From Opitutia bacterium (GTDB lineage: Bacteria > Verrucomicrobiota > Verrucomicrobiia > Opitutales > Opitutaceae): 64,000 bases of DNA. This document shows positions 9,538 through 18,554 of the stretch, piece by piece. Both the position numbers and the translations under genes were made by a program. The notes beneath the pieces are model-generated. The model saw nothing but the letters and a program-made list of their open reading frames with translations, searched no databases and was not told where the DNA came from. The stretch is taken from NCBI GenBank assembly GCA_016187945.1, contig JACPIT010000009.1:496001-560000 (forward strand), in the 5' to 3' direction. Positions within the stretch are counted from its first letter, which is position 1. Every line of letters starts with the position of its first letter.

Positions 9538-12500
9538 ATGCGCCGGCCCGCCGCTCTGTTCCGACGATTGGCCGCCGGCACGTTGTCGTGCGACGCGTCT
9601 TTCCGCGCGGTGGCCCGCGCGCACGCTGCCGCGTGCCTCGCCCTCGCGCTGGCCACGACGCTCACCGCCGCTCCCGTCGAACTGCACATCCCCGCGCAGC
9701 CGGCCGCGGACGCGCTGCTGGCCTTTTCGCAACAGGCGCACGTCGAAGTGCTCTTCGCTTTCGACGAGCTGAACATCGTCCATGCGCACGCGCTCGACGG
9801 CACGCTCGAACCGGACGTGGCGCTCGCCCGCCTGCTCGCCGAAAGCGGCTTCGCCGCGTTCCGCTATAGCGGCGACAAATACGTCGTCCGCTCCGTCCGC
9901 CAAGCCGCGGGCACGATCACGGGCCGGCTGCTGCTCGCGACGAGCGAGCCGGCCGCCGGCGTCACCGTCGCGCTCGCCGGCACGCGGCTCTCCGCCGTCA
10001 CGGACGCCAGCGGGCATTTCAGTTTTCCCTCCGTGCCCCCGGGCCGGCATCAGCTTTTTGCCAACGCCGCCGGCTGGCATCCGCTGCGGATCGACCACGT
10101 CGAAGTCGAGGCCGGCCGCATCTCGAAGCTCGACGACCAGCGCTTCCAACCCGCGCGCGAACTCGAAACCCTCGAGCCTTACGTCGTGGAAGGCCGCTCC
10201 GCGCGCCTGCGTCCGATCGACGACAGCGCCGCGCTGCTCGGCCCGCGCCGCGCCACCGGCAACCTCGACCTCCCGCGCGGCGAAAACGATGCCCTGCCCT
10301 TCACGATCTACACGCGCGAGCAGATCACGCGCAGCGGCGTGGTCGCGCTGAACGAATTTCTCCAGCGCGCCATCCTCGAGGGCGATGCCACCGCGCGCCC
10401 ACCGGAGCAGAGCGGCTCGTTCGACCTCAACGACGGGCTCGCGGGCAGCACCAATCTCAAGCTCCGCGGCTACGAGGAAAACGAAACCGTCATCCTCATC
10501 AACGGCCGCCGCCTCCCCGAAGTGCAGACGAGCGTGGGCCGCACCCAGCCGGCCGACGTGAACTTCATCCCGCTCTCGCTCATCCAGCAGGTCGAGGTGC
10601 TGCCGGCCTCCGCGTCGGCGATCTACAGCGGCAATCCCGTCGGCGGCGTGATCAACATCGTGCTCCGTCCCGACGTGACCGCCACCGAGGTCAACGCCAC
10701 CTACACCAACGCCACCGCCGGCTACGACGCGCCGCAAACCTCCTTCTCGCTTCAGCACGGCCAGTCGCTCCTCGACCATAAACTCCGCGTGCGGCTGAAC
10801 GCCGTGCTCACCGCCGTCGAGCCGCCCACCGAGACCGAACTCGGTTATCGTCGCCGCCGCGACGCCCGGCAGGCGATCGCCGCCGACTCGCTCTACCGCG
10901 CCACGCCGAACGTGCGCAGCGCGGACGGCACACCTCTCTTCGGCGCGGGAAGCGCAAGCTTCACATCCGTCGCGCCCGGCGCCGACGGACTCGGCGGACT
11001 CGCCGCCTTCAACGGCCGCGCCGGCGTCGCGCAGCGCGATTTCTACGACTCGCCGGCCGGCCTCTCCGCCTCTCCGCTCACGCTCGACTCGCCCTATGGT
11101 CGTCGCCAGCGCCGTCAGGCGTTTTTCGGCTCCGTGACCTACGACCCGTGGCCGTGGCTCCAGGTCGGCGTCGACGCGACGCACTCGCGCACCGTGATGA
11201 ACCGCGGCCTCGACGTGCTCACCGGCAATCTCACTCTCGCCGCCGCGTCGCCGCTGAATCCGCTCGGCCAGGACGTCGCGATCACCCTCGTCGAGACGGC
11301 GCCCCAACTCGGCGAAAACTACAGCGAGGCGCGCATCGATTTTTCCTCCGCCGTCGGTGGCCTTTTGCTCCGTCTGCCGCGCGATTGGCGGCTCTCGGCC
11401 GACGCTCAGGTGTCGCGCAACATCGTCAAATACCGCGGCCTCTCCGCCGCCGATCCGCAGCGCTGGCAGGCGCTGGTCGACCAAGGTCTCTACAACCCGC
11501 TGCGCGACACGCAGCGCTTCGTCCCGCCGCAGGCGTTCTACGACTCCGTGCTCGTCTACCGCGGCGGTCGCGACCGTTTCGTGACGCTCGGCGACTACCG
11601 CACGCTCGACGTCTCCGCGCGCGTCTCGAATCAGGAACTCACGCTGCCGACCGGTCGTGCGAGCATGATCGCCGGCGCGGACTACCGCCTGCTCAAGCTC
11701 GCCGACTACACCGAGCAAACCGTCTACGCCGACGGCTCGCCTGCCGCCGATCCGACGATTCGCGACGGCCGTCAGCTCGAGCGCTACAGCTTTTTCGCCG
11801 AGACGCAGGCGCCGCTCGTGCCGCGCCGCTGGTTGCCGAAATGGCTGCATGAAGTCGAAGCCGACGTCGCCGTGCGCTACATCGCCTCAGACCAGTCGAA
11901 CGAAGTGAACACCGTGCCGACGCTCGGCCTGAAGGCGGCGTTCGCCGGTGGCGTGACGTTTCGCGGCAGCGTGACCTCGTCGAAGCGCTTCCCCACGCCG
12001 CAGCTCAGCAAGCAGGTCTCCGCGCCCGGCGGTCCCGGCGGCGGCGTGAATCAGGAACTCATCGTCGATCCGCGCCGCAACGAATCCTACCTCGCGCAGA
12101 TCGACGACGACGTGAACATTTTCCTCCCGCCAGAGGACGCGATCACGCAGACCGCCGGTCTCGTCTTCGAGCGCGGCGACGAGCACCATTTTCGCGCCTC
12201 GCTCGACTTCATCGACACGCAGAAGACCAATGAAATCATCTCGCTCGACGCGAAGCAAACGCTCGCCCTCGAAACGCTTCTACCCGATCGCGTGCAACGC
12301 GCCGCGCCCGGCCCCGGCGAAACGGTCGGCCGCGTTACGCGCCTGATCGTCGGCAGCATCAACGCTTCCTCGCGCCACTCGCAAAACTGGACCCTCGCGT
12401 TCGACTACTCGTGGACCGGCGTGCTCGGCGGCACGCTCGAGGCGCGCGCACGCGGGCTTTATTACCAGCGCTACGAGCGACAAGTCTTCACCGGTTCGCC

Positions 12501-12897
12501 CACTGTCGATCAGCTCAACCATCCCGACGGCCTCGCTCCCGGCCTGCTGCGCTATCGTGCGAACTTCGGCGTCGGCTGGTCGAACCGCACCTATGGGTTC
12601 GGGCTCGACGGCCAGTATTTTCACGCGCGCCGCCTGCCGGCGGCCGACTGGGCCGCCCAAGGCAGCGACCGCGTGGCCGCGTATTGGCAGTTCGACGCCT
12701 ACGCGCAGGCCGATCTCATCCGCCTGCTTCGACTGAAGACGAAGCGTTACGGTCTGCGCGGTCAGCTCCGCGTGAACAATCTCTCGGACTTCGACTACCC
12801 GAAATATGCGAACGACGGCGCCGCCGCCGCCGGCGTGCAACCCTACGGCGACTGGCGCGGCCGCACCTATTCGCTCTCGGTGACCGCGACGTTCTGA
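9538..12897 (+). CDS. TonB-dependent outer membrane receptor with STN and carboxypeptidase-regulatory-like domains
   Basis: This 1119-residue protein has an export signal with a long N-region (hydrophobic core about residues 28-44). An STN domain follows (about 46-115: LHIPAQPAADALLAFSQQA). A carboxypeptidase-regulatory-like fold lies at about 120-200 (GTITGRLLLA, VTDASGHFSFP). The plug contains LKLRGYEENETVILINGRR and VEVLPASASAIYSGNPVGGV. A beta-barrel ends in a terminal Phe, as expected for barrel assembly. The STN domain and the adjacent sigma and FecR genes mark it as a signalling transducer. The substrate may be a siderophore, cofactor or carbohydrate; the polysaccharide neighbourhood does not settle this. 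Confidence 0.93.
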   Translation: MRRPAALFRRLAAGTLSCDASFRAVARAHAAACLALALATTLTAAPVELHIPAQPAADALLAFSQQAHVEVLFAFDELNIVHAHALDGTLEPDVALARLLAESGFAAFRYSGDKYVVRSVRQAAGTITGRLLLATSEPAAGVTVALAGTRLSAVTDASGHFSFPSVPPGRHQLFANAAGWHPLRIDHVEVEAGRISKLDDQRFQPARELETLEPYVVEGRSARLRPIDDSAALLGPRRATGNLDLPRGENDALPFTIYTREQITRSGVVALNEFLQRAILEGDATARPPEQSGSFDLNDGLAGSTNLKLRGYEENETVILINGRRLPEVQTSVGRTQPADVNFIPLSLIQQVEVLPASASAIYSGNPVGGVINIVLRPDVTATEVNATYTNATAGYDAPQTSFSLQHGQSLLDHKLRVRLNAVLTAVEPPTETELGYRRRRDARQAIAADSLYRATPNVRSADGTPLFGAGSASFTSVAPGADGLGGLAAFNGRAGVAQRDFYDSPAGLSASPLTLDSPYGRRQRRQAFFGSVTYDPWPWLQVGVDATHSRTVMNRGLDVLTGNLTLAAASPLNPLGQDVAITLVETAPQLGENYSEARIDFSSAVGGLLLRLPRDWRLSADAQVSRNIVKYRGLSAADPQRWQALVDQGLYNPLRDTQRFVPPQAFYDSVLVYRGGRDRFVTLGDYRTLDVSARVSNQELTLPTGRASMIAGADYRLLKLADYTEQTVYADGSPAADPTIRDGRQLERYSFFAETQAPLVPRRWLPKWLHEVEADVAVRYIASDQSNEVNTVPTLGLKAAFAGGVTFRGSVTSSKRFPTPQLSKQVSAPGGPGGGVNQELIVDPRRNESYLAQIDDDVNIFLPPEDAITQTAGLVFERGDEHHFRASLDFIDTQKTNEIISLDAKQTLALETLLPDRVQRAAPGPGETVGRVTRLIVGSINASSRHSQNWTLAFDYSWTGVLGGTLEARARGLYYQRYERQVFTGSPTVDQLNHPDGLAPGLLRYRANFGVGWSNRTYGFGLDGQYFHARRLPAADWAAQGSDRVAAYWQFDAYAQADLIRLLRLKTKRYGLRGQLRVNNLSDFDYPKYANDGAAAAGVQPYGDWRGRTYSLSVTATF

Positions 12898-12981
12898 ACC
12901 TCGCTGCACGCGGAACGAGACCCAAGATTCGTCTGGCCTCGCCTAAGCGGGATTGCTTCCGTTGCCGCTTCCATTTCTCCC

Positions 12982-14040
12982 ATGGCCAAGACCCTTCTTG
13001 TCACCGGCTCCTCCGGCCTCATCGGCTCGGAGGTGTGCGTCTACTTCGCCGCCCAAGGCTACACCGTCCACGGCGTCGACAACAACCAGCGCGCCGTCTT
13101 CTTCGGCCCGCAAGGTGACACCCGCTGGAACCAGCAGCGCCTCGCGAGCGAGCTCCGCGGCTTCCAGCATCACGAACTCGACATCCGCGACCGCGCCGGC
13201 GTGCTCGCCCTCGTCAAGCAGCTCAAGCCCGCCGTCATCGTCCACACCGCCGCGCAACCCTCCCACGATCGCGCGGCCGCGATTCCTTTCGACGATTTCG
13301 ACACCAACGCCGTCGGCACGCTCAATCTCCTCGAAGCCGCGCGCCAAGCGTGCCCCGAATCGCCCTTCGTGCACATGAGCACGAACAAGGTCTACGGTGA
13401 CGCGCCGAATTCCATCAAACTCACCGAACTCGAGACGCGCTGGGACTACGCCGATCCCGCCTACGCGCACGGCATCGCGGAGACCTTCACGATCGACCAG
13501 TCGAAACACTCGCTCTTCGGCGCTTCGAAAGTCGCCGCCGATGTGATGGTGCAGGAATACGGCCGCTACTTCAACCTGCCCACCTGCGCGCTGCGCGGCG
13601 GTTGCCTCACCGGCCCGAACCACAGCGGCGTCGAGCTCCACGGCTTCCTCAGCTACCTCGTGAAGTGCAACCTCGAGGGCCGCGAATACCGCGTCTTCGG
13701 CTACAAGGGCAAACAAGTCCGCGACAACATCCACTCGCTCGACGTCGCGCGCTTCATGGCCGCATTCGTCGCCGCTCCGCGCGCCGGCGAGGTCTACAAT
13801 CTCGGCGGCGGCAAGAACAACTCCTGCTCGATCCTCGAAGCCTTCGCGATCGCCGAGAAATTCTCCGACAAGAAACAGGTCTACACTTACGTCGACCAGA
13901 ACCGTGCCGGCGACCACATCTGCTATTACTCCGACCTGCGGAAAATGCGCGCGCACTACCCGAGCTGGGACATCACCCAGTCGCTCGAGGAGACGATCCG
14001 CCAGATCGTCGAGGCGTGGAAATCCCGCCCGAAGGCCTGA
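12982..14040 (+). CDS. NAD-dependent epimerase of the CDP-paratose 2-epimerase-like group
   Basis: This 352-residue extended SDR has a Rossmann motif TGSSGLIGS (8-16), Asp33 after strand 2, and the run STNKVYGD (133-140). The strings [10 protein letters not shown] and [19 protein letters not shown] resemble CDP-tyvelose/paratose 2-epimerase relatives. At the place of the catalytic Tyr-x-x-x-Lys the sequence reads FGASK (Phe179 to Lys183), so the usual Tyr is replaced by Phe. A role in NDP-sugar epimerisation for surface polysaccharide is inferred from family and neighbours. Its stop directly abuts the stop of the convergent gene on the minus strand. Confidence 0.8.
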   Translation: MAKTLLVTGSSGLIGSEVCVYFAAQGYTVHGVDNNQRAVFFGPQGDTRWNQQRLASELRGFQHHELDIRDRAGVLALVKQLKPAVIVHTAAQPSHDRAAAIPFDDFDTNAVGTLNLLEAARQACPESPFVHMSTNKVYGDAPNSIKLTELETRWDYADPAYAHGIAETFTIDQSKHSLFGASKVAADVMVQEYGRYFNLPTCALRGGCLTGPNHSGVELHGFLSYLVKCNLEGREYRVFGYKGKQVRDNIHSLDVARFMAAFVAAPRAGEVYNLGGGKNNSCSILEAFAIAEKFSDKKQVYTYVDQNRAGDHICYYSDLRKMRAHYPSWDITQSLEETIRQIVEAWKSRPKA

Positions 14041-14484
14041 TCAGCGTCCGCCGACGTAGATGACCGCGTAGCGCGTCGGCGGCGTGCGCCATTGCGCCCA
14101 CGTGCCGTCCCATTTGATCGCTGCACCCGCATAGTCCACATCGCCCGCCGCACCGCCGCGGAACGCCGCACGAGCCCGCACGATCGTCTTGCTTTTCGTC
14201 GGAGCGACGGCGACGTCCACCCGGCGCGAGAAGGTTTCGCCGAGATCGGTTTCATAGAAAAGGATCTTCCAGGTCTTTCCATCGTCGATCGAGTATTCCG
14301 CGTGCAGAAAGCCGAGGTGCTCACCGCCGCCAGTGTTGGTGCTCGCCGCAATCAGCAGCGACGCGGAGCCTCCGACCGACGCGTCGGCCGGCGCAACAAT
14401 TTGTAGCACGCGCTCGGCCGCTTGAGTCGCCGAGAGCGTCGCAAGGAAAAGCGCGAAAACAAGAAGACGGGAGAAAAAACGCAT
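14041..14484 (-). CDS. Small secreted protein of unknown function
   Basis: The 147-residue product starts at the ATG at 14484, placing a signal peptide (MRFFSRLLVFALFLATLSAT, then QAA) at the N-terminus. A start 7 codons further upstream (14505) is possible but puts charged residues first. The mature part is about 125 residues and looks beta-rich (VLQIVAPADASVGGSASLLI, AEYSIDDGKTWKILFY). The phrase YSIDDGKTW recalls sialidase/BNR-like or Ig-like extracellular folds, but this is only a resemblance. It is the only minus-strand gene before base 31647 and is convergent with the epimerase gene. No function is assigned. Confidence 0.7.
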   Translation of the reverse strand: MRFFSRLLVFALFLATLSATQAAERVLQIVAPADASVGGSASLLIAASTNTGGGEHLGFLHAEYSIDDGKTWKILFYETDLGETFSRRVDVAVAPTKSKTIVRARAAFRGGAAGDVDYAGAAIKWDGTWAQWRTPPTRYAVIYVGGR

Positions 14485-14522
14485 GACCCATTCATACACT
14501 CGCACGCCTGCTTCCGCTTCAA

Positions 14523-14549
14523 CCCCGAAATGTATTTTCGGGGATTTTT
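14523..14549. other. Perfect hairpin followed by a T run
   Basis: CCCCGAAA (14523-14530), a five-base loop TGTAT, and TTTCGGGG (14536-14543), followed by ATTTTT. The shape is that of an intrinsic terminator reading rightwards. However, it lies upstream of the minus-strand secreted-protein gene and before the plus-strand gene at 14686. It may stop read-through towards the YfhO-like gene, or be a repeat, since similar T-rich text follows at 50322. Confidence 0.45.
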
Positions 14550-14685
14550 CGGTTGGAGATTTCCCTCTTCACCTCGCCTGAAGGCTCTGTTTCCTTCGCC
14601 CGATGCTCGATTCAATCAGCGTTTCCAACGAAGCGGTTCCGTGCCGTGACGGCGCGAAGCCCCGTCAAGAACCGCAGCGCTGATC

Positions 14686-17600
14686 ATGCTGAATCCGACG
14701 ACTCACTGGATCGATCGACGCGCGCTGCTGTTCGCCGTTCTGCTGGCGATCGCCGCTGCTCTGCCTTCCGTCACGACCAGCGTCGAACACCGGGAGTTCT
14801 ACTTCTTCGACGTCACGCTGACTTCGACGTCTGTCGGCTCGACGCAGCTATTCTGGGACATCAGCGGCGGGTTCAACGAATACGATTCGTCGCGGCAACC
14901 GCTGAAAGCGGAGTCCACGCCCACCAATTACCGCTTCATGATCCCGATGGGACGGATCCGCGCGCTCCGCTTCGATCCGATCGACGGCGCCGGACTCTTC
15001 ACGTTCACGCGGGCGCAAATCGTCGATGCGCGCGGGCGCATCGTGAAGGTTTTCCGGCCCGAAGATATCCGACCGGTCGGCGGCGTCCTCCAAGTGTGGC
15101 GCGAAGGGCTGGTGCGGCACGTCTCGACCGATCCCGCTTCGAACGACCCCATCCTCGCTCTTCATCTCGATGCGCCGCTCGAACTCAAACCCGACATGGC
15201 TATCCGCTGGCGGCTCGGCTGGCCCGTGGCCTGGCCGATCCTCCTGCTCGGCGCATTGCTCTCGTTGCACCCGGTCGCACGCGGGTTGACCCGAGCGGCC
15301 GCGCGCACGCTGGCCCTCGCCGCCCGTCATCCTTTCGGAGCGATCTCACTCGCGGCCGCACTCGCCGTCGCGATCCAGTGTTCGCCCGTGATTTTTCAGG
15401 GACGAAGCTTTGCGTCAGCCAACAACGGCGGCCACATGCTCTATCAAGGCCTGCCGGCGTTGCCCGCCGACACCGACGACACCTCCACCAACACCGGCAG
15501 TTCCGACACCGGCGCGCTGCTCTTCCAGCACCTCTACTACCCGATGGTCCAACGCGACGCATTGCGCGCCGGCGAGTGGCCGCTCTGGAATCGCTACTCG
15601 CTTTGCGGCGAGCCGCTGCTCGGGCAAGGGCAGTCGATGTTCGGCGATCCGTTCAACTTCGTGACCATCGCGACGGATGGTGCCGGGTGGGCCTGGGACG
15701 TGCGATTCGTGATCGCGCGCTGGTTGCTCGCGGCCGCGCTCGGCGGGAGCGTCTGGCAGCTCACGCGCCACGCGGGCGCGTCGCTGCTGACGACGATCGG
15801 CGCCGGGTTCCTCGGCTTCTTCACCTATCGGCTCGTGCATCCCGCGAATTTCAGCGTCTGCTACGCGCCGCTCATTTTGTTTGCCTGGACCGGGATTTTG
15901 AAAGCCGCGACACCGCGCCGGCTCATCGGCTGGTTGCTCGCCCTCGTCGCCGCCAACTGGCTCACGATGACCAGCGGCACGGTCAAGGAAGCCTACATGC
16001 TGATGGTCGGCCTGAATTTCGCCGGCGTCGTGCTGGTGCTGATGCGGCCGGAATGCGCGGGCCGGCGCGCCATCGCGCTCGGCGCGGCTTGCGCGGCGGG
16101 CTTCGGCTTCGTGCTGCTCTCGGCGCCGCTGTGGATTTCGTTCCTGAGTGCGTGGGGCCATTCGATGACTGGCTACGACACACCGCACGCCGACACGCTG
16201 CGATGGGCGCATGTGATCGGTTTCTTCGACGATATATTCTATCGGCAGACGGCGAAGGAGGAGAACGTCGTCGCTCCCGCGCTGAACTTCCTCTTCCTCC
16301 TCGGCGTGCTGGCGTGGGCCACGCAACCTCGCCGCGACCGCACCGGCTGGGCGCTCGTGGTCGCCGCGCTGCCGCCGTTCGCTCTGGCCTTCGGCGTCGT
16401 GCCGCCGTTCGTGATCGAGAAGATCCCCTTCGTCGGCAACATCGTCCATGTCGGCAACACCTTCTCGTGCGTGCTCATGCCGCTCGTGGCCGTGCTCGGC
16501 GGTCTCGGCTTCCGCGCCGCGTGGGAGGACGCCACCCGCGCCGACGCGGCGAATGTTCCGCTCCGCATCGGGGTGGCGCTGGCGGCACTGCTCGCGCTCT
16601 ATTTCGCGACCACCACGCCATTCGCCAAGAGTCCGTTCTTCTCCGGCTACGCTCCGTCGCTCGTGCTCGCTGCCTCGATCTTGCCCTTCGGCTGGCAAGC
16701 GGCGCGCCACGAGCGGCTCTCGCTGGCCCCGCTCTGGGTAGCGCTCGTCCTCGGCGTGCCGCTGTTGCTGTGGCGGCACAGCCAATACCGGGAATCCGCC
16801 TTCCAGCGCTACACCTTCGTCCCCGGCCCCCGCTCCAACCTGCATGCTCCGTCGCCCGCCATCGCACTGCTCAAGGCGCATCAAACCGAACCCGGTCGGG
16901 CCAACGGCTGGGAATCCGTGCTCTACGCGTCCTACAACACCGTGCCTCGCCTCGAAGGAGTCTACGGCGTCGATGCCGTGCGCAGCCGCCACTACCACGA
17001 TCTCGCCGACGCGCTCGGACTCGAACGGGTCTGGAATTGGGATTGGCCGAACCGCGAGGCGCAATCTCGCGAACTCGTCCGCAAATACGATCTCTACAAC
17101 GTCACCCACTGGCTCGCCGCACCCGCGCCCGGCCCGCACGCGATCGCAGGACTGAACCAGATCGGCCGCGCCGATCTCGACGTCTACGCGAGTCCGACGG
17201 CTTGGCCACGCGCGTTTTTCTGCAGCCAGATAACCGGCTACGCACGCCCAGCAGATTTCGCACGCCTATTGATGGAAAGCGACGGACGTCCGTTCGTGGC
17301 GGTCCAGGACTCCGAGCGCATGTCGGGCAAAGCGCTGCCGCATTCCATCCCCAACCCAACCCGGGATATTCAACCCGCCCGCGCCTACCGCCTCGAGCCG
17401 AACTCCACACGCTTTACCCTCGACGCCCCGCGCGCCGGCGTCGCCGTGCTCACCGAGACTTATTACCTCGATGACTTCGAGGTCACCCTCAACGGCCAGC
17501 GCGTGGACTATTTCCGCGTGAACCACGCCTTCAAGGGCGTCGAGATTCCCGCCGCCGGCACCTACGAAATCACCTTCCGCTATTGGCCCAAGCACTTCAC

Positions 17601-17700
17601 CGCGGCCTTGTGGTGCGGTCTTGCCGGCGCAGTGTTTCTCACGTTGGGTGCCGTGCGGCTGTCGCGCGTCCGTTTTCCCGACGCCGCCGTGCCTTCATGA
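14686..17700 (+). CDS. YfhO-like polytopic membrane protein with N-terminal exoplasmic domain
   Basis: This 1004-residue protein has a first membrane segment at residues 12-27. A beta-rich exoplasmic region follows (to about residue 175), then a membrane bundle from about 182 to 700. It carries the YfhO-type string GEWPLWNRYSLCGEPLLGQG in its large loop. A soluble part (about 705-970) and a final membrane segment near 975-992 complete it. YfhO-family proteins are GT-C-like and are linked to lipid-linked-sugar glycosylation of cell-wall polymers in some bacteria. The stop overlaps the start of a DPM1-like GT2 gene (ATGA), so the pair probably acts together: the GT2 makes polyprenyl-phosphate sugar and this protein uses it. 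The substrate is unknown. Confidence 0.8.
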   Translation: MLNPTTHWIDRRALLFAVLLAIAAALPSVTTSVEHREFYFFDVTLTSTSVGSTQLFWDISGGFNEYDSSRQPLKAESTPTNYRFMIPMGRIRALRFDPIDGAGLFTFTRAQIVDARGRIVKVFRPEDIRPVGGVLQVWREGLVRHVSTDPASNDPILALHLDAPLELKPDMAIRWRLGWPVAWPILLLGALLSLHPVARGLTRAAARTLALAARHPFGAISLAAALAVAIQCSPVIFQGRSFASANNGGHMLYQGLPALPADTDDTSTNTGSSDTGALLFQHLYYPMVQRDALRAGEWPLWNRYSLCGEPLLGQGQSMFGDPFNFVTIATDGAGWAWDVRFVIARWLLAAALGGSVWQLTRHAGASLLTTIGAGFLGFFTYRLVHPANFSVCYAPLILFAWTGILKAATPRRLIGWLLALVAANWLTMTSGTVKEAYMLMVGLNFAGVVLVLMRPECAGRRAIALGAACAAGFGFVLLSAPLWISFLSAWGHSMTGYDTPHADTLRWAHVIGFFDDIFYRQTAKEENVVAPALNFLFLLGVLAWATQPRRDRTGWALVVAALPPFALAFGVVPPFVIEKIPFVGNIVHVGNTFSCVLMPLVAVLGGLGFRAAWEDATRADAANVPLRIGVALAALLALYFATTTPFAKSPFFSGYAPSLVLAASILPFGWQAARHERLSLAPLWVALVLGVPLLLWRHSQYRESAFQRYTFVPGPRSNLHAPSPAIALLKAHQTEPGRANGWESVLYASYNTVPRLEGVYGVDAVRSRHYHDLADALGLERVWNWDWPNREAQSRELVRKYDLYNVTHWLAAPAPGPHAIAGLNQIGRADLDVYASPTAWPRAFFCSQITGYARPADFARLLMESDGRPFVAVQDSERMSGKALPHSIPNPTRDIQPARAYRLEPNSTRFTLDAPRAGVAVLTETYYLDDFEVTLNGQRVDYFRVNHAFKGVEIPAAGTYEITFRYWPKHFTAALWCGLAGAVFLTLGAVRLSRVRFPDAAVPS

Positions 17701-18461
17701 GTCGTCCGTCGCCCAACTTCCCGCCGCTGCCCGCTGTCCCCAAGCTCTCCATCGTCGTGCCGGCGTTCAACGAGCGTGCCACCATCACCGCGGCCCTCGA
17801 TGCCATCACCGCCAAGCGCATCGCGGGCTGGGAAGTCGAGGTCATCATCGTCGAAAGCAATTCCACCGACGGCACACGTGCCCTCGTGCTGCCCTACGGC
17901 CAGTTGCCGCACGTGAAACTGATCCTCGAGGAGCGCGCCCGCGGCAAAGGACACGCGGTCCGCAACGGCTTCCGCCACGTCACCGGCGACGTCGTGCTCA
18001 TCCAGGACGCCGATCTCGAATACGATCTCGCCGACTACGAGGCGCTGCTCGCGCCGTTCCAAGCCGGCACGCACACCTTCGTGCTCGGCTCGCGCCACGG
18101 CGGCTCCCGCTGGTTCATCCGCAAAATGGACGAGCAGGCGCTGCACGCGTTCGCACTGAACGCCGGCCACTGGTTCTTCACCGCGCTCATCGACGTCTCG
18201 CTCGGCCTCTCGCTGCGCGATCCGTTCACGATGTATAAGGTCTTTCGTCGCGAGTGCCTCGACGGGCTGACCTTCGAGGCCAACCGCTTCGACTTCGACT
18301 GGGAACTGCTGATCAAGCTCGTGCGCAAAGGCCATGTGCCGGTCGAAATCCCCGTCCGCTACGCCTCGCGCTCGTTCAAGGAAGGCAAAAAGGTCTCCAT
18401 GTTCCGCGACCCGCCGCAGTGGCTCTGGGCGTGGGCGAAGTTCCGGTTCCAGCGCCTCTGA
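17697..18461 (+). CDS. GT2 glycosyltransferase, dolichol-phosphate-mannose-synthase-like
   Basis: This 254-residue soluble GT-A enzyme begins KLSIVVPAFNERATITAALD. VIIVESNSTDGT replaces the usual DDGS version, and GKGHAVRNGF and LIQDADLEYDLADY supply the DxD-type metal site seen in DPM1-like enzymes. Such enzymes transfer a hexose from an NDP-sugar to a polyprenyl phosphate on the cytoplasmic face. The ATG at 17697 overlaps the TGA of the upstream YfhO-like gene. There is no C-terminal membrane segment, unlike GtrB. The sugar cannot be predicted. Confidence 0.88.
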   Translation: MSRPSPNFPPLPAVPKLSIVVPAFNERATITAALDAITAKRIAGWEVEVIIVESNSTDGTRALVLPYGQLPHVKLILEERARGKGHAVRNGFRHVTGDVVLIQDADLEYDLADYEALLAPFQAGTHTFVLGSRHGGSRWFIRKMDEQALHAFALNAGHWFFTALIDVSLGLSLRDPFTMYKVFRRECLDGLTFEANRFDFDWELLIKLVRKGHVPVEIPVRYASRSFKEGKKVSMFRDPPQWLWAWAKFRFQRL

Positions 18462-18465
18462 AGCG

Positions 18466-18512
18466 AGCCGGCAGCGAGCGCCCAACGCGCCGCGCGGCGC
18501 GCCGGCTTTTTG
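18466..18512 (+). terminator. Probable intrinsic terminator after the GT2 gene
   Basis: AGCCGGC (18466-18472) pairs with GCCGGCT (18501-18507). The intervening GC-rich sequence can fold further (GCGCC/GGCGC), and TTTTT follows at 18507-18511. It begins 4 bases after the GT2 stop codon. The long GC-rich loop makes it less than ideal. Confidence 0.55.
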
Positions 18513-18516
18513 CCCT

Positions 18517-18554
18517 TACTTAAACTTCAACTTCCACCCTAAACTGATTTTCGC
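18517..18554. repeat. Family A repeat (TTCAACNT-type) before an epimerase start
   Basis: The text is built from CTTAAACTTCAACTTC and CACCCTAAACTGATTTTC. It closely matches 24086-24117, including the final TAAAC(C/T)GATTTTC. It ends just before the ATG at 18555, so it forms the whole leader of that gene and leaves no Shine-Dalgarno sequence. Confidence 0.75.

Noticed and set aside
8929-11850. Long minus-strand frame opposite the TonB receptor gene
   Set aside because: Composition shadow of the receptor; no domain or plausible start signal.
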